Source: Petrosia ficiformis (lineage: Eukaryota; Porifera; Demospongiae; Haplosclerida; Petrosiidae). From it: a stretch of 64,000 nucleotides of DNA. Position 1 is the first letter of the stretch; every line of letters starts with the position of its first letter. Under the pieces are notes generated by a model. It worked only from the letters and a program-made list of their open reading frames with translations. It was not told the DNA's origin and searched no databases. The translations under genes and the position numbers were made by a program. The stretch lies in the NCBI GenBank assembly GCA_947044365.1, contig OX345636.1, forward strand, positions 27,393,466-27,457,465. Reading direction: 5' to 3'. Below are positions 52,518 through 63,993 of the stretch, piece by piece.

Positions 52518-53195
52518 AAGATGGACTATTAAGCTTGTTGACACCATTATGTTTCACTAAAGATCCTACTAATTTTGCTGATATTATGTTTGAACATTGA
52601 CTAATATCAAGTGAGGTTAGAGATGATGTACATCTACTTTATAAAACAAGGAAATTAACTGAACACCACTTGGAGTTCAAGGTCCTTAAAGCAGTAAACA
52701 ATGTCGTTCCAAGTATTGATAAAGAAAATGTTTAACGAGTTGTCATGGTGCTGGAGAAATACTTGTATATTGAAAGTGGAATTTACTTCATGAAAACTAT
52801 CTATGTAAGTTACTTTGTGTAAGAGGGAAGGGGATGGGTTTAATATATAATGTATATAGCACTACCAGTACTAATTCTACTAGTATCTCTATTTCATAGG
52901 TTATAAATCATTAACTAATTATTTTATACATGTATTTATCTTTTATCTCATTTTTAGTAAAGAACTACTTATGGTCCAGAGAAGTTGAGATGGATATGGA
53001 AAATAGAATATATATTGATGAGGAAGATGAGATGAACGTTGAGGATAATAAAATTCCAGAGGAAGAGACTGATGTGACAAACGACCAACAAGCAACTGAA
53101 TCAGATGATTCTAGAGTACAATACCCAATGGATGAAGAGTCCTGTAGATCAATTATTAGTATGTTTATAATGTTTGTAATTAGTTTAAATGATAA

Positions 53196-53450
53196 GCTCA
53201 TAGGGAGGGATTTTAAAGGAGGTTTACTTTCATTAATGGGAGTTCAAAAGGGGTGCAAGTGTTCCCACCCATGCAATCTGCTGGGTAGCTCAGATGTTTC
53301 TCTTGCTGTAAATCCTGATATTGTGGTTGTAGCATATGCCAACATGCAATGGGGTCATTTTGTTTGCCCCAGTTATTGTCAACACTCCATTTCAATTAGT
53401 CCTACGAAGTGCTTGGGGACTTTTCAAGTCCGAGTAAGCAAGGGCTATGA
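53196..53450 (-). mobile_element. Diverged copy of the 30044 TTAA element in the NLR intron
   Basis: In reverse orientation it shares CTGGGGCAAACAAAATGACC, CATTGCATGTTGGCA and TTTACAGCAAG with 30262-30350, and the TTTAAAATCCCTCCC end with 30450-30470. It causes the read-through of the linker frame to 53454. Confidence 0.7.
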
Positions 53451-54095
53451 ATAGGCTATGGTAGACTATAGCCTACTCTGAGAATTTTGAAAATCCCAGA
53501 ATGGGCTGGAGAGGGGGAGGAGTAGGGTCAGTTTTACAATAGATCACAAAAATAACGAAGTACTCAACTATTGCTTAATAAACCACACCCATCATGACTA
53601 ATTAATAATTAGGTAAAAATTTGGACTGCCTTTCTCTGGACAGCCTATCTTTACCACTGGCTATAGCTATGCCGCCCTTCATGAAGAGGTTAATAGAAAC
53701 CTCAAACAATATATATGTAGATACATGTAGATACCAATCCAAGCTATGTTTCATCATAGACATCCTCAATATGTTATAATATGTTAGTGCTGAAACGAAT
53801 ACTGCTTCTTGGTATTCGAATACTCGCTTTTCTTAACGAATGAATACTCTTGCTTACTCATCATAAGTTGTATGAATTGTTTCTTATAAAATATCAAGTA
53901 TTAGCTCACCATTTTGCTGTAAGTAGTTACAATAGATGTTTATAACAGCAACCTTTGCGTTTTTATTCCTGATATACAAGCCTAGAAAGCAAGAAAATTC
54001 TCTGCTGCCATTTCAGTTCTTTAATAATTGCATGTGTTTTGTTTCTGTGCATGCACAAACGTTAAACGAATAATCGAATACCAAACAAGATATAC

Positions 54096-54560
54096 ACATG
54101 TATAGAGAAAAAAGTATCCCTATGACTGCTTTGTGGTGTCCATCGTTCAGTAATCATGGCTACCTTTATCATGCCTGAAACACATCAGCCTATTATAGTT
54201 ATTATTTTGATTATCTACCTTTTAAAGGATCTTGTAGAACTTTAGGATTATATTTCAGATAGAATAGCTAGCTAATAGTTCCAGTTTTTACGAAAGCTAC
54301 ACAGATTTCTTCCTGCTGGTCTGTAGAGCTTGAAAGCGCGTTCTTTCACATGCCACGCCCATTAATTGACCAGGCCACAACCCCCCCGGAATGACGTACT
54401 TCTTTAACTACGTATACAATGCATACTCACATAAGTGGCCACAAACATATATATACATGTATATATATATATATCTAAAATATATAAAAACATACTGTAC
54501 ATCGAACCCATGGGAAACCAATCATAGAGATGGCCCTATGGGCCATAAAAATACATTCGA
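54096..54560 (+). repeat. R1 repeat, longest copy
   Basis: Runs from AAGTATCCCTATGACTGC through CCACGCCCATTAATTGACC to GGGAAACCAATCATAGAG and GGCCATAAAAA. The central (TA)n lies at about 54448-54475. Confidence 0.7.
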
Positions 54561-55494
54561 ATACCTAAATAACAATCGAATTTCTGAATATTTCAATATT
54601 CATTTCAACACTATAATATTTTCATTTGCTCTTGTTCTTGTCTTATAGGAATGTTTGAAGCACGTTCTTACAATATCACTAAACATATGGAAAGTGATCC
54701 TATCAGATTTGCTGTTTACCTGCAATGATACCTACATGTACATCATTGAGGAATGATATACTGGTGTAACGATGATGTAATCCTGTTGAGGTTACATGAG
54801 GAAACACCTCTTTATTTGCTAAAAATTGTACATGTAGCTTAATTTAAGTGACTACTGTAATATCTAAGGCAGTGGTTAAGTGTCTATATTATATGTTATT
54901 TGTTTGGTCATCTATCTTAGTGTAATGATGGTAGTAGGTTTAAATATAGTCTAGTGTGTTAACGCCTTCTCTTTTGATAATTTGACTAGCAGAGGAATGG
55001 TTTACAAGTGCTTCATGAGTCCAACCAATCGTATTAACTGTCCCATTAGAGTGGTAGACCAGTTTAATTTAGTTATAGAAGCCTCATTAAATCGCATAAA
55101 GCTGAATAATATAAGAACTATGTGACTTTATAACTGACTTCATGTGACTTTAGCAGAACTCATGCTCTGTGGTTCTATCGCTAATCAAAACTGCCCTAGT
55201 ATTCCAAATCTGATTGGTTGGAATAATTCTAATTGGCAAAGTGCTCCAAGACCCTTCCTCCACCAGTCAACTTATCAATAAGAAAGAGGGACTACAAACT
55301 GACACTACATTAAGTTAAATCTTATTGAAATCAATAATTTTATACTAATCTTCACTAACTCAACCAGATTTTCATTTCTTTTAAAGCTCACTGTTATTCT
55401 ATTTCTACACTGTTGCTAGGTTACAGTGTTGTTCTTATTAGCAACAGGACACACATTATTTTCATTTAGTACATGATAAATATTTAGGGCTGGG

Positions 55495-55753
55495 ATGATT
55501 AATCGATTAATTGATCAATATGAAAATTCTTCTGATTATCAATTACACGTCTTTGATATCGATTTTGCTAATTATTCCAAAAACTTATCAATTCTTCAAG
55601 TAAGTGACAGGAAGCCTTTTTTGATCATCTAATTGGAGGAGTTTCATGCATTGACTTAATTGCCTACTTACTAACCACTGATTTTAATTGATTATCAATC
55701 GAATTGAAGTTAGTGATAATTGATTTCAGAATTTCAACTGATTCCCAACACTA
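55495..55753. mobile_element. hAT-type MITE
   Basis: TAGGGCTGGGATGATTAATC at the left, GATTCCCAACACTA at the right, with internal ATCGATT-rich inverted segments. Related to 35231-35469. Confidence 0.7.
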
Positions 55754-58354
55754 ATATATATATATATACATGTACACTGCCAATATCTCTATCTAGTAAA
55801 GAAATTAAAAATCACTTCATACTGTCATTACTGTGAAATGACAATATGCTCAGTGAAATCACAAAATTGTAACAAGTCTATAAAGTTGTGTCTTCACATA
55901 CAGTAGATCAAATCCTTGTACTAATTAAAGTATGTCTAATAACTTAATATACAATTAGTGTATACATTGTGAGGTTTAAACAAACATACATGTATTCTCC
56001 TTTATTTTTAAAAACACAAGGTCTGTGGTCTGAAGATGTTGAACAACAGTTACTACAGACAATAGTACTTATATATGAGATGGTTAGTTTATCACCTATA
56101 CAGCAATACAAGTGTTTTCTGAAGGCATGCTATGATAAAGTACTTCCTTCATATCAAAAATTTCCTACTATACGCAATAGTAAGGGGCCTAAACAGTTCA
56201 TCAATCTGCATTAGTTCACAAAACAGATTGTGATCATAAAGTCACAAGACAGTCCCTTAACTTCATGGCAATATTGATAAAATAAAAAAAGTCAAAACTC
56301 CCATTGCTATTCACAAGGTAGCTGTACTTCCTAACAATGCTATGCCACATTTTATTTTAGTTGAAGGGGTGCCAGGTGTTGGGAGAACAGCACTAGCTTG
56401 GGAGTTGTGTCACCAATGGAGAGAAGGCAAACTTCTTCAAAATGGGAGTTTGTATTTTTTTTCAGCTTCGTAACCAGCGCATTAGATGTGCTGAATCTCT
56501 TGAACAGTTTCTTCATCATCCTGATCCTGATACATGTAACAAAGTATGTAAACAGTTACAGCAGGAGTTAGGGGATGGAGTGATGTTAGGATTTGAAGAA
56601 TTGTCAGAACAACAACGTACAGGGATGTCTTTCAATAGTATGCGTTTAAGTGGTGATATTTTACCCAAAGCTACTCTTCTCATAACAAGCCGTACACTTG
56701 CTACTGTTAGCTTGCATCAGTTGCTCCCACACATGAACCTGATCAACATATTGAGGTTGTGGGATCTGAAGATGATATTGAGGCATACATTAATTCAGCC
56801 TTCAGTCATAACACTCAACTACGTGATAACTTCCAAACGTATATCAAGTCTTATCCTTTTGCATACTCTATAATGTATATTCCTCTTTACTGTCATATAA
56901 TGACTGAAGTATATGAAACGTATTGCAAAGAAGGAAGCAAGGAGTTTGCTCCTAAGACACTCACGGAGCTTTATAAGTCACTACTTTGTAGCCTAATTAA
57001 GTAATTATGCGTTACCTTGGTGATCATCCAGATCACAAATGCATGAGATTAGGTTTTAGAAACTTCAGTCAACTACCTCAAGATGTGTATAATACCCTCA
57101 TGATGTTTGCTGAGCTAGCAGCCAAAGGAATTGAGAAACAACAGTATGTATTTAATAACTACCTTTGAGTGAACACATGGGGCTTATGATACAAATAAAA
57201 GATATATATACAAATGTTGGTTCCTGTGTATCATATACCTTTCTTTATTTAACTTTGCAAGAATTTTTAGCTGCTATATATTGGTCACAATTTTCAGCTG
57301 ATGGCTTGACAACCCTACTAAAACAAACACACTTGTTGCCTAAGCATCGAGTTTTTCAACAAGACAACCTGAAGGTGAAAACATACAGCGCTGGCCTGAC
57401 CAGTTGTTTTAGCCAAGCTAAATCTTTACATCATTTTGTAAATGATGATATTGATTATCTCCTCCTTTTCAAATAGCCACGTTGATAACTCAACCATTTT
57501 CTAAATTATCAGAAGTATCTTTGTATATTAGACAATTCAATACTTGGATACCAGTTATATCAGCATTCTCAAAGATACAAAATTTAATTTTTTTTACTCC
57601 TGTCTATTCATGATACAATAATTTTTCATATTATAATAGAAATAAAGATAAAAATAAAAATAAAAGTGATAATAGTTAGATCTAATTATAATTAATTGGA
57701 GATGTCCCACATACTTGGGACGATTCCAATGATAATAAGGATATTAAATTGATTGAGATTTAGTTACTGTGCGATGCTCTGAAGAATTACAGATCCTTAG
57801 TACAGTTAGTTTTGAAACTGAATTGCACAGATCCTCCAATACTGTCACCACTATTTCCAATAGTTGCACTACCTCTACTGACACAATTAAATTTCCTAAC
57901 ACTTTCTGGTATGCATCTTGATGATACTATTAGTTTATTATCTTCAGCATTAAAATCTTCTTCTTGTAAATTGAAATCCTTCAATATCACTAAATGCCTT
58001 TGAATCAATGGTGATACTTATTGAGTCAAACTATGAACAAATAATGCGGATTACACAGATGATATATGTTTCTCTCTTAGTGATTTACTATCATGCAACA
58101 CTCACATAAATGAAATGGTGTGCAGTGCATTATCGATGCATTTCGAGATACCAAGAGAAGGTTTAATTAGTTTAGTACGAGCTATCAAGTCAAAACCAGA
58201 GAGGAAATTAATACTTGATGAATGCTATCAATCATTATTAAATGATTGTAAATACTCAGACAAACAAATCATGTTTGAATTCAAATTCGATTATGCCATG
58301 TACATGTATGAGTATCCTAAGGAAAGTCTACATTTCCTGTATCGTTACATATAA

Positions 58355-58844
58355 AATGATATACACGTAATATAAGTGGATAGTATATCAAAGTTACGCA
58401 CTTCTTTATAATTAACATTATTATTGAAACATTAATTTTACAGACTATCACACGAGAATTTCTTCACCACATTTTTGTAGTTAATAGAACATGTTCGACT
58501 CACCATAAACTCATATATACAATTATACATGTACATACAATATATTTTTACATTTAAAGCTATTTTATATAAATAAAATTTTAACCAAATTGGAAAGATT
58601 TGCAACAAAACGTTGTAAATTTATGCTCTCATTTGATATTCATTACATTATACATATTATTAACGTAAACTTCATTTATCGTTTTATTAATGATCAATGA
58701 GGTTACTAATATGACACTTGATATAATACACACTATCACGTGGAATGGAAGTGAAGTAGTAATTTATGATTTAGAACAAAAAAATTGAAATAAGTAATTG
58801 TTTTAAAGTATTCAATATAAGAGACAAATGTATTATATAAAGCA
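58355..58844. other. Intergenic gap between convergent NLR and RRP5-like loci
   Basis: A+T-rich 490 bp between the NLR C-terminal stop and the RRP5-like stop. AATAAA-like sites exist on both strands (e.g. AAATAAAATT near 58572) and could serve 3' ends. Confidence 0.35.
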
Positions 58845-60581
58845 TTACATGTCTATTCTTCTCTTCATTTCAAAACTGTGTATTGAATGTATCCATAGAA
58901 AGACCTCAACAGTTGATTCATTTGAAGAGATAGTATTTTTAGATACATAATGTTTAGCCTTCTCTCTCACACTATCTATAGTATCTGATGACCCATGTAA
59001 TTCTTCAAACTTGAGATATCGTTTGAAGAGAAATTTCATCTTTTTCACCGATACTTTGAGACTAATAGCTCTTTCAAATATCTCTGTAGATAAATTAATG
59101 ATTGATAATAAATAGTAATTTTAAAAGCATGAGTTAATTATCAAAATATGAGTTAGATATAGAAAACAGGGTTTGTATTGTATGTGAATTTAAAATGTTT
59201 TGTTATTTGATGACTGTTACACAAGAAGTCAACCAAATGTAACAACTTGAAATGGACAAATGAATCTCTACAATTGCTTTGTGATGTCATCAATGGCTCT
59301 CAAACCAAATAACTTATGATAATTATTAATACTGGACGAATGAATATTCAGTCTTAAATTCAAAGCTTTGCTTTGAAGGTTCACACGTGTTTTTATCAAT
59401 GTTGCTCTTAACTTGATTAGCTATAAAAAGCCTCCAAAAACTGGACTATTGCTTTATAAAAAATATAAATCTTGTTCTTGTTTGGAGTTAACATCGCTGG
59501 AGTGAGAAATGAGCCAGAAGCAGCCAGCACCATAGCCTTAACTTTACTAGAATATGTCCACATTATTACTTAGTGATGGGTGATTCGATACTTCGATACA
59601 ACGTTTGAAATTTCTAAAATTAAGTAAAATCGAAGTATTGATACCACCTCTATTTTTATTCAGACACACCCATTTAACAAAATCTTTCATACCGCTTGCA
59701 CATTTTTAACTGAATTTGTATAACTTTGACATTTATGTAAGCATGTGTATTATACGCATTATGAAGTATTCGTACCATACTTGATATTGATTCCCAAACT
59801 ACTCAGTCTCGTATGGAAATGAAATTTACTGGTATCACCCACCACTATTATTAACCACCTGTTTAGAAAGCACAAGTGTGCATGCACAAACATTGCAGTG
59901 GGCATGGCAGTGAACCTTTAAAGGGAGAAGAATGCACAGTAAATGAACAAAGGTACAATCTTTTTCCTTAATTAATATAGTCAATTCTTCCTTTTTATAC
60001 ATGTACATGTAGGTACTGTACATGTACCTTTCTAAGTGTTTTCAGGAAGAAAAACTACCAGTTACAGTTTCTACATTTCTGTCTGTCACTAGCTCTAAGC
60101 TACTATACTGTCACATGTACATGTTTGTTGAGCCATACCTCCCAAATGACCATGTTTCCTTATACATGTATAATAACATTACCACTATGGAAAACAAGCA
60201 AGCCCAAAAATCTACATACATGATTATATGTACGGTACCTAACATCACTTTACATACTATCACTGTACTTCCATTGACTATAGTGTACTGTGTGAGTGAA
60301 GTGCACTGTACGTGCTACACAGTATTACACCACATACAATTCACACATTACTATGATTACAGTACTAAGTAGTACTATAGTACTATATAGAAGTATAGTT
60401 GACTTATTAAAAGTATAGGTTCCATCATAGTATGTAAACTTAATAAAGTCAGGTATTGTACATGTATTGTTTAGTAGTAATTCATTTGTACTAACCTATT
60501 GTAGTAATATCATTAGTGTGTATCATCATATCAAGATATACACACCATAAGTCAACACGATGAGGATAATATGACAATAGA
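58845..60581 (-). CDS. PDCD11-like: RRP5/PDCD11-like gene, last two exons
   Basis: Exon 60496-60581 encodes LLSYYPHRVDLWCVYLDMMI then HTNDITTI, and ends ATAG|GTTAGT with one base left over. Exon 58845-59083 starts after TATCTACAG with two bases, restoring a Glu codon. It reads IFERAISLKVSVKKMKFLFK, RYLKFEELHGSSDTIDSVRE and KAKHYVSKN to a stop. This is the C-terminal HAT/Suf-like repeat end of RRP5/PDCD11, needed for both small- and large-subunit rRNA processing in the nucleolus. Phase and frame are intact. The 1.4-kb intron contains a diverged copy of the 21594 repeat and a MITE. Upstream exons were not found between 60582 and the window end, so this may be a truncated copy or the introns may be long. 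Confidence 0.75.
59340..59960 (+). repeat. Diverged copy of the 21594/24542 repeat, in the RRP5-like intron
   Basis: GGACTATTGCTTTATAA-like, CATCGCTGGAGTGAGAAATG and CCAGAAGCAGCC match 21720-21820. It is split by the MITE at 59571-59847. Confidence 0.65.
59571..59847. mobile_element. hAT-type MITE nested in the repeat
   Basis: Begins TAGTGATGGGTGATTCGATA and ends GGTATCACCCACCACTA. Flanks TTATTACT and TTATTAAC agree at six of eight bases. Confidence 0.75.
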
Positions 60582-60596
60582 CTATCAAACCAATTT

Positions 60597-60810
60597 GGTA
60601 GTAACCGATTTGGTGATCGTTCTGGTAACCGATTTAGTAATCGTTTTGGGTAACAGATTTGGTGATCGTTCTGGTAACCGATTTAGTAACCAATTTGGTG
60701 ATCGATCTGGTATCCGATTTTTGGTAAAATATTTAGTAATCGATTAGGGGATCACCGATTTAAAAAATCGATTTAGTTATCGTTCTGGTAAACTTCTTTT
60801 TTGGTAATCG
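60597..60810. repeat. Minisatellite of GGTAACCGATTTAGTAATCG type
   Basis: Irregular units of about 20 bp (GGTAACCGATTTRGTRATCG and TTCTGGTAACC). The first part of the plus frame reads SNRFGDRSGNRFSNRFG before a shift. It lies just upstream (minus strand) of the RRP5-like exon, presumably in an intron. Confidence 0.75.
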
Positions 60811-61129
60811 TTCTGGTAACTTTTTTCATATACTTTAACCAATTCTTCATCTATTAATTTTTATTAAGCTCTTTTAAACTTATCATAACTGCAGGATATA
60901 CTATAAAATAGTCTATGTAGTAACAATCAAATTGATAGCACCTGATTTAGGAAAGTATTTCAATGTGCATATTTAATTGACAAACCTTTGAATTAGCACT
61001 AATACTTATTACTACTTAACAATCATTATTCACTGCATTATTAAAGGTTACATGAAATTTTGTTGAATTGCTATTGATCTACATGTACTATATTTATTTT
61101 TTATTAATTTATTATTATCATTGTTATTA
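60811..61129. other. Noncoding stretch
   Basis: A+T-rich; nothing recognised. Confidence 0.35.
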
Positions 61130-61228
61130 TAAACTACACCCTATAGCTATAATATCTTGGTTACACACTATAGCTATAATAATATCCTATAAACTACAGC
61201 CTATAGCTATAATATCTTAGTTACAATA
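61130..61228. repeat. Short tandem repeat
   Basis: AACTACACCCTATAGCTATA and AATATCTTGGTTAC recur two to three times. Confidence 0.7.
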
Positions 61229-61233
61229 CTACA

Positions 61234-61458
61234 ATGATATCTACTGAGCAATGGCATGCTACTATTGGCTGCTTTGTACCTTGCACTAGTAAATGCAATA
61301 TTAGCAAATGCATTGGGTAGGTATTAAACAGGGGAAGCACTTGCTCACATTAGAGTATAAAGTCGTTTATTTTGATTCTCATTATGGCTGGTGATGTCGA
61401 GTTGAATCCAGGCCCACATGGTTTAAGGGCTAAATGCATGGTTTGTCGAAGTAGATGA
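61234..61458 (+). pseudogene. Non-LTR retrotransposon 5' remnant with 2A-like motif
   Basis: Frame 1 (61234-61320) reads MISTEQWHATIGCFVPCTSK with a Cys-rich end. Frame 2 (61354-61458) reads a hydrophobic run FILILIMAGDVELNPGP and then AKCMVCRSR, stop. D-V-E-L-N-P-G-P (61393-61416) is an exact 2A motif (DxExNPGP), which makes ribosomes skip the last Gly-Pro bond. Hydrophobic leader, 2A and then a Cys-x2-Cys start of a PHD-like finger is the known beginning of several marine-animal CR1/L2-type retrotransposon ORFs. The reverse transcriptase was not found. Confidence 0.65.
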
Positions 61459-62023
61459 ATAATTTATGAAATTTACAAAAATTATCATTGTTAATAATTT
61501 TAAATTTTATTCTCAACAAAATTAATATTTTATACTCCATAAGCTTACAGCAACATATTTCACTAGCTATGATTATATATATCTATACATTACAATCATG
61601 ATTAATTATTATAACAATGCAGTAAACTTTGGTACTGTTTCCTTCTTCTGAATCCTACAAAAAATATTAATGCTGTTAATAAAAGAGAATAGTCATTACA
61701 GAATAATTATCACACAATTGATAAACAAAACAAAAGATTGACCTTCTCTGTTCCAGACATTGATTCATTGGAAAGTATCCAACTATGAAATGATATACTC
61801 ATTATATTAAAAAAATAGAATTGAAACAAGAATATAATAAAGCTAACATTTAACACAATTATTCCAATCATCCTCTTCATAATGATTACTATTCTAGTTG
61901 TCAATTCCAAAAAATGAAGGGAACAAGAATAAAAACATTTCCAAAAAATGAAAGAAAATGTATGGATATCAAAACCGAAAAAGCACAGGAAAAGATTGGG
62001 ATAGTACCCTAGCAGCAAACTTA
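61459..62023. other. Noncoding stretch
   Basis: 61965-62023 belongs to the repeat family also seen at 4977-5090. A 109-codon minus frame (61710-62039) is hydrophobic low-complexity sequence overlapping that repeat. Confidence 0.4.
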
Positions 62024-62158
62024 AAATAACCACTTCCATATAACAACCCTACATAAGTATACTTTCTTTTTTATACTGAACAGGTATATTATACTTAAAA
62101 TAACCACTTCCATATAACCCTACTTAAGTTAGGGTTATATGGAAGTGGTTATTTTAAT
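62024..62158. mobile_element. Foldback element with a 29-bp hairpin
   Basis: TAAAATAACCACTTCCATAT with AACCCTA is followed after 6 bp by its exact complement (62093-62158). A third copy of the arm begins at 62024. The same arm is at 5045-5070. Confidence 0.85.
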
Positions 62159-63324
62159 TTTAAGTTTTTCTGCTGAGCAGATTGTTTTTCCGACATGTCT
62201 CTTGTCTATTGTAGTTAGAGCATAATAATCATTATTTTACTAACAAACCAGTCATTACCTTTGATTTTGAAAACAAGATGGTGGCTAACTTTGTTGCAAC
62301 ATAGCTAATCACTTGAAACTTCAATACTACTGTAGCAATTTGGTCTCATAACTTATAACTCCCTATATACAGACAGTATACTTTAATTAAAAGTATACTG
62401 TCTGTATACTTTTAATTAAATACACAGTAACTAGAATGAGAATGCCGGAGTGTCTCTTCAAGTCACTAGATCCAACACTCTGTAGGGCAGTTCCAAAATT
62501 CCAGTGGATGTACCTTCATCTTGTGTTCCAGTTCCAGCTTACCTGCTAGGACCAGCCCTATGGTATATAGGAGGGTATATAGTTAAGGAGGAAATGATAT
62601 TTCACCTGGGATTGACTATATAACACTTTCAGTTTTATAAAGGTTGGTATTTTGCAACTTAGTGTTTCCAGAATACTGAATTTAAACTGAGGCCCGGGAT
62701 CTTGGATCTACAACACTCCAAATTACTGTAGATCACGAGAGTATACCAATGAGTTGGTGGCATGTCGGCATTCTATTGTTAAAAACGCCCACGCTTTGTT
62801 GGATGTGGTCGGGCGGTGCTTTGATTCAAGTGTCCGCCCTTTGATGTTACTTTGAAGTTAGCTTAGGGTACTTAAAAAAAAATAAAAAATAAAAAAAAGG
62901 TAAAAAAAGATTAGATTGGGATGTTGATGTGATGTGTGAGGTATAGACTTCATTTCTAGCTAGTTCTAGTGAAAGAGAAAGAGATGTTGGGAGAATAAGT
63001 GAAAAAAGCGTTTCCTTGCAAACTTGAGCGAATGCTGTGCTTGCAGTAGTTGGTAAACAAGGTTGAGGTTACTGTTACATTGCTCAAAAAAGGTCCAGAA
63101 AGTTGCAAAAAAGGCTGCATCTGTGATGCTCAGCCACACCTCACACATTATATGCATCATCAAGGTGGGTGTGGCTATAAAAACTTCTTTTCTAATTAGA
63201 ATAAATTGTCTACTACTACTACTACACGAACCAAATTATTTTGAAAACAGATGTTAGCAAGCAAAGACTGTAATTGTTCTATGTATGTATTAAACACGGA
63301 ACTTATTACAACTGAGGATCTCAA
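62159..63324. other. Noncoding stretch with an inverted repeat
   Basis: 62377-62420 is an almost perfect inverted repeat (ATACAGACAGTATAC / GTATACTGTCTGTAT). 62435-62640 has open pieces such as VPVPAYLLGPALWYIGGY in one frame; I do not recognise them. An A-rich tract lies at 62873-62910. Confidence 0.4.
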
Positions 63325-63390
63325 CTATATATATATATATATGTATATAATACATAATATATATATATATATAATATATATTTAATTATG
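63325..63390. repeat. (TA)n tract
   Basis: Interrupted TA repeat. Confidence 0.85.
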
Positions 63391-63464
63391 TGTCTATGAT
63401 ATATCTAGTATATACTAACAGCTCCTGTATACAAACTATAGGTCCTGAGTTTTGTGTGATATAG

Positions 63465-63610
63465 GGAAATCCCAATGAAGACGAGTCCTTGCAGATCGAA
63501 GAGAAATCCCTGAGTTCTTGCAGAAGAGAAATCCCAATGAAGACGAGTCCTCGCAGAAGAGAAATCCCAATGAAGATGAGTCCTTGCAGAAGAGAAATCC
63601 CAATGGGAAT
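63465..63610. repeat. 33-bp minisatellite
   Basis: About four units of GAGAAATCCCAATGAAGACG + AGTCCTYGCAGAA. At 33 bp the minus frame reads HWDFSSARTRL repeats, so the 111-codon frame 63405-63740 is repeat-derived. Confidence 0.85.
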
Positions 63611-63753
63611 GGTCCTTGGATGAAGTAGACTGTAACTGGAGCACTGGTCGAATTAAGTAGACTGGAACTGGATGTAGGTAGTTAGACTGTAACTGGAACA
63701 CTAGATGAGGTAGACCGGATGTACTGGAACTGCCCCACACGGGGCTGGATCTA

Positions 63754-63993
63754 GTGACTCGAAGAGACCTCCGGCGTCCCCAACCTGGACATCGGTATAC
63801 TCAATTGTCCCGCACACTCCTAACAACCAGGATTGACCATGCCACCCCCCCAAAAAAAAGAAAAAGAGGGTGGCATGGCCAACCCTGGCTGATAGGAGTG
63901 ATTAGAACAAATGAGCATCCAAATTCCAAGAAGAGAACACCAAAAGCAACCTCGAAATCATCAGAAACAGACCTGTGCAGGAAGGAAAAATAG
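63754..63993 (+). CDS. Basic ORF of 79 codons, unidentified
   Basis: Reads TPPKKRKRGWHGQPWLIG and ends KSSETDLCRKEK. PPKKRKRG looks like a nuclear-localisation signal, but it comes from a C-then-A homopolymer run inside an inverted repeat (GACCATGCCACCC / GGGTGGCATGGCC, 63835-63880). It may be part of a foldback element rather than a gene. Confidence 0.2.
   Translation: MTRRDLRRPQPGHRYTQLSRTLLTTRIDHATPPKKRKRGWHGQPWLIGVIRTNEHPNSKKRTPKATSKSSETDLCRKEK

Larger units (their letters stand above)
53451..56021. other. NLR intron, repeat-filled
   Basis: Holds a hAT-type half-element near 53785-54080 (CGAATACTCG / CGAATAATCGAATAC), an R1 copy 54096-54560 and a MITE 55495-55753. No exon recognised. 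Confidence 0.5.
50998..58354 (+). pseudogene. Degenerate NLR gene: Death-fold, NACHT, leucine-rich repeats
   Basis: Innate-immune NOD-like receptor type. Exons: Death-fold-like exon 50998-51308 (LFVDILSTYGLLPKEARDQV; one internal frameshift; donor GTAAGT); a second, diverged copy 52518-52804 with an in-frame TGA; an acidic linker exon 52958-53158; then from about 56022 a pre-NACHT stretch (VLPSYQKFPTI) and the NACHT part. Walker A is GVPGVGRTALAWELC (56366-), with Arg where Lys is usual. Walker B is shortened: MLGFEELSEQ lacks the expected LLD before GF (56580-). Then ATLLITSRTLATVSLH, SYPFAYSIMYIPLYC and the winged-helix hallmark SYTFLYLTLQEFLAAIYW (57231-). Leucine-rich stretches follow at 57812-58003 and 58115-58354. 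Frame changes occur several times. Known animal NLRs have this domain order; loss of function here is inferred from stops and shifts. Confidence 0.85.

Noticed and set aside
53159..53454. C-terminal continuation of the 174-codon NLR linker frame
   Set aside because: A good donor lies at 53159 and the continuation is a reversed TTAA-type transposon copy.
61710..62039. 109-codon hydrophobic minus frame
   Set aside because: Low-complexity F/I/L-rich translation overlapping a foldback-family repeat; no splice or start context.
63405..63740. 111-codon minus frame with HWDFSSART repeats
   Set aside because: The 33-bp minisatellite keeps its frame because 33 is divisible by three; there is no other support.
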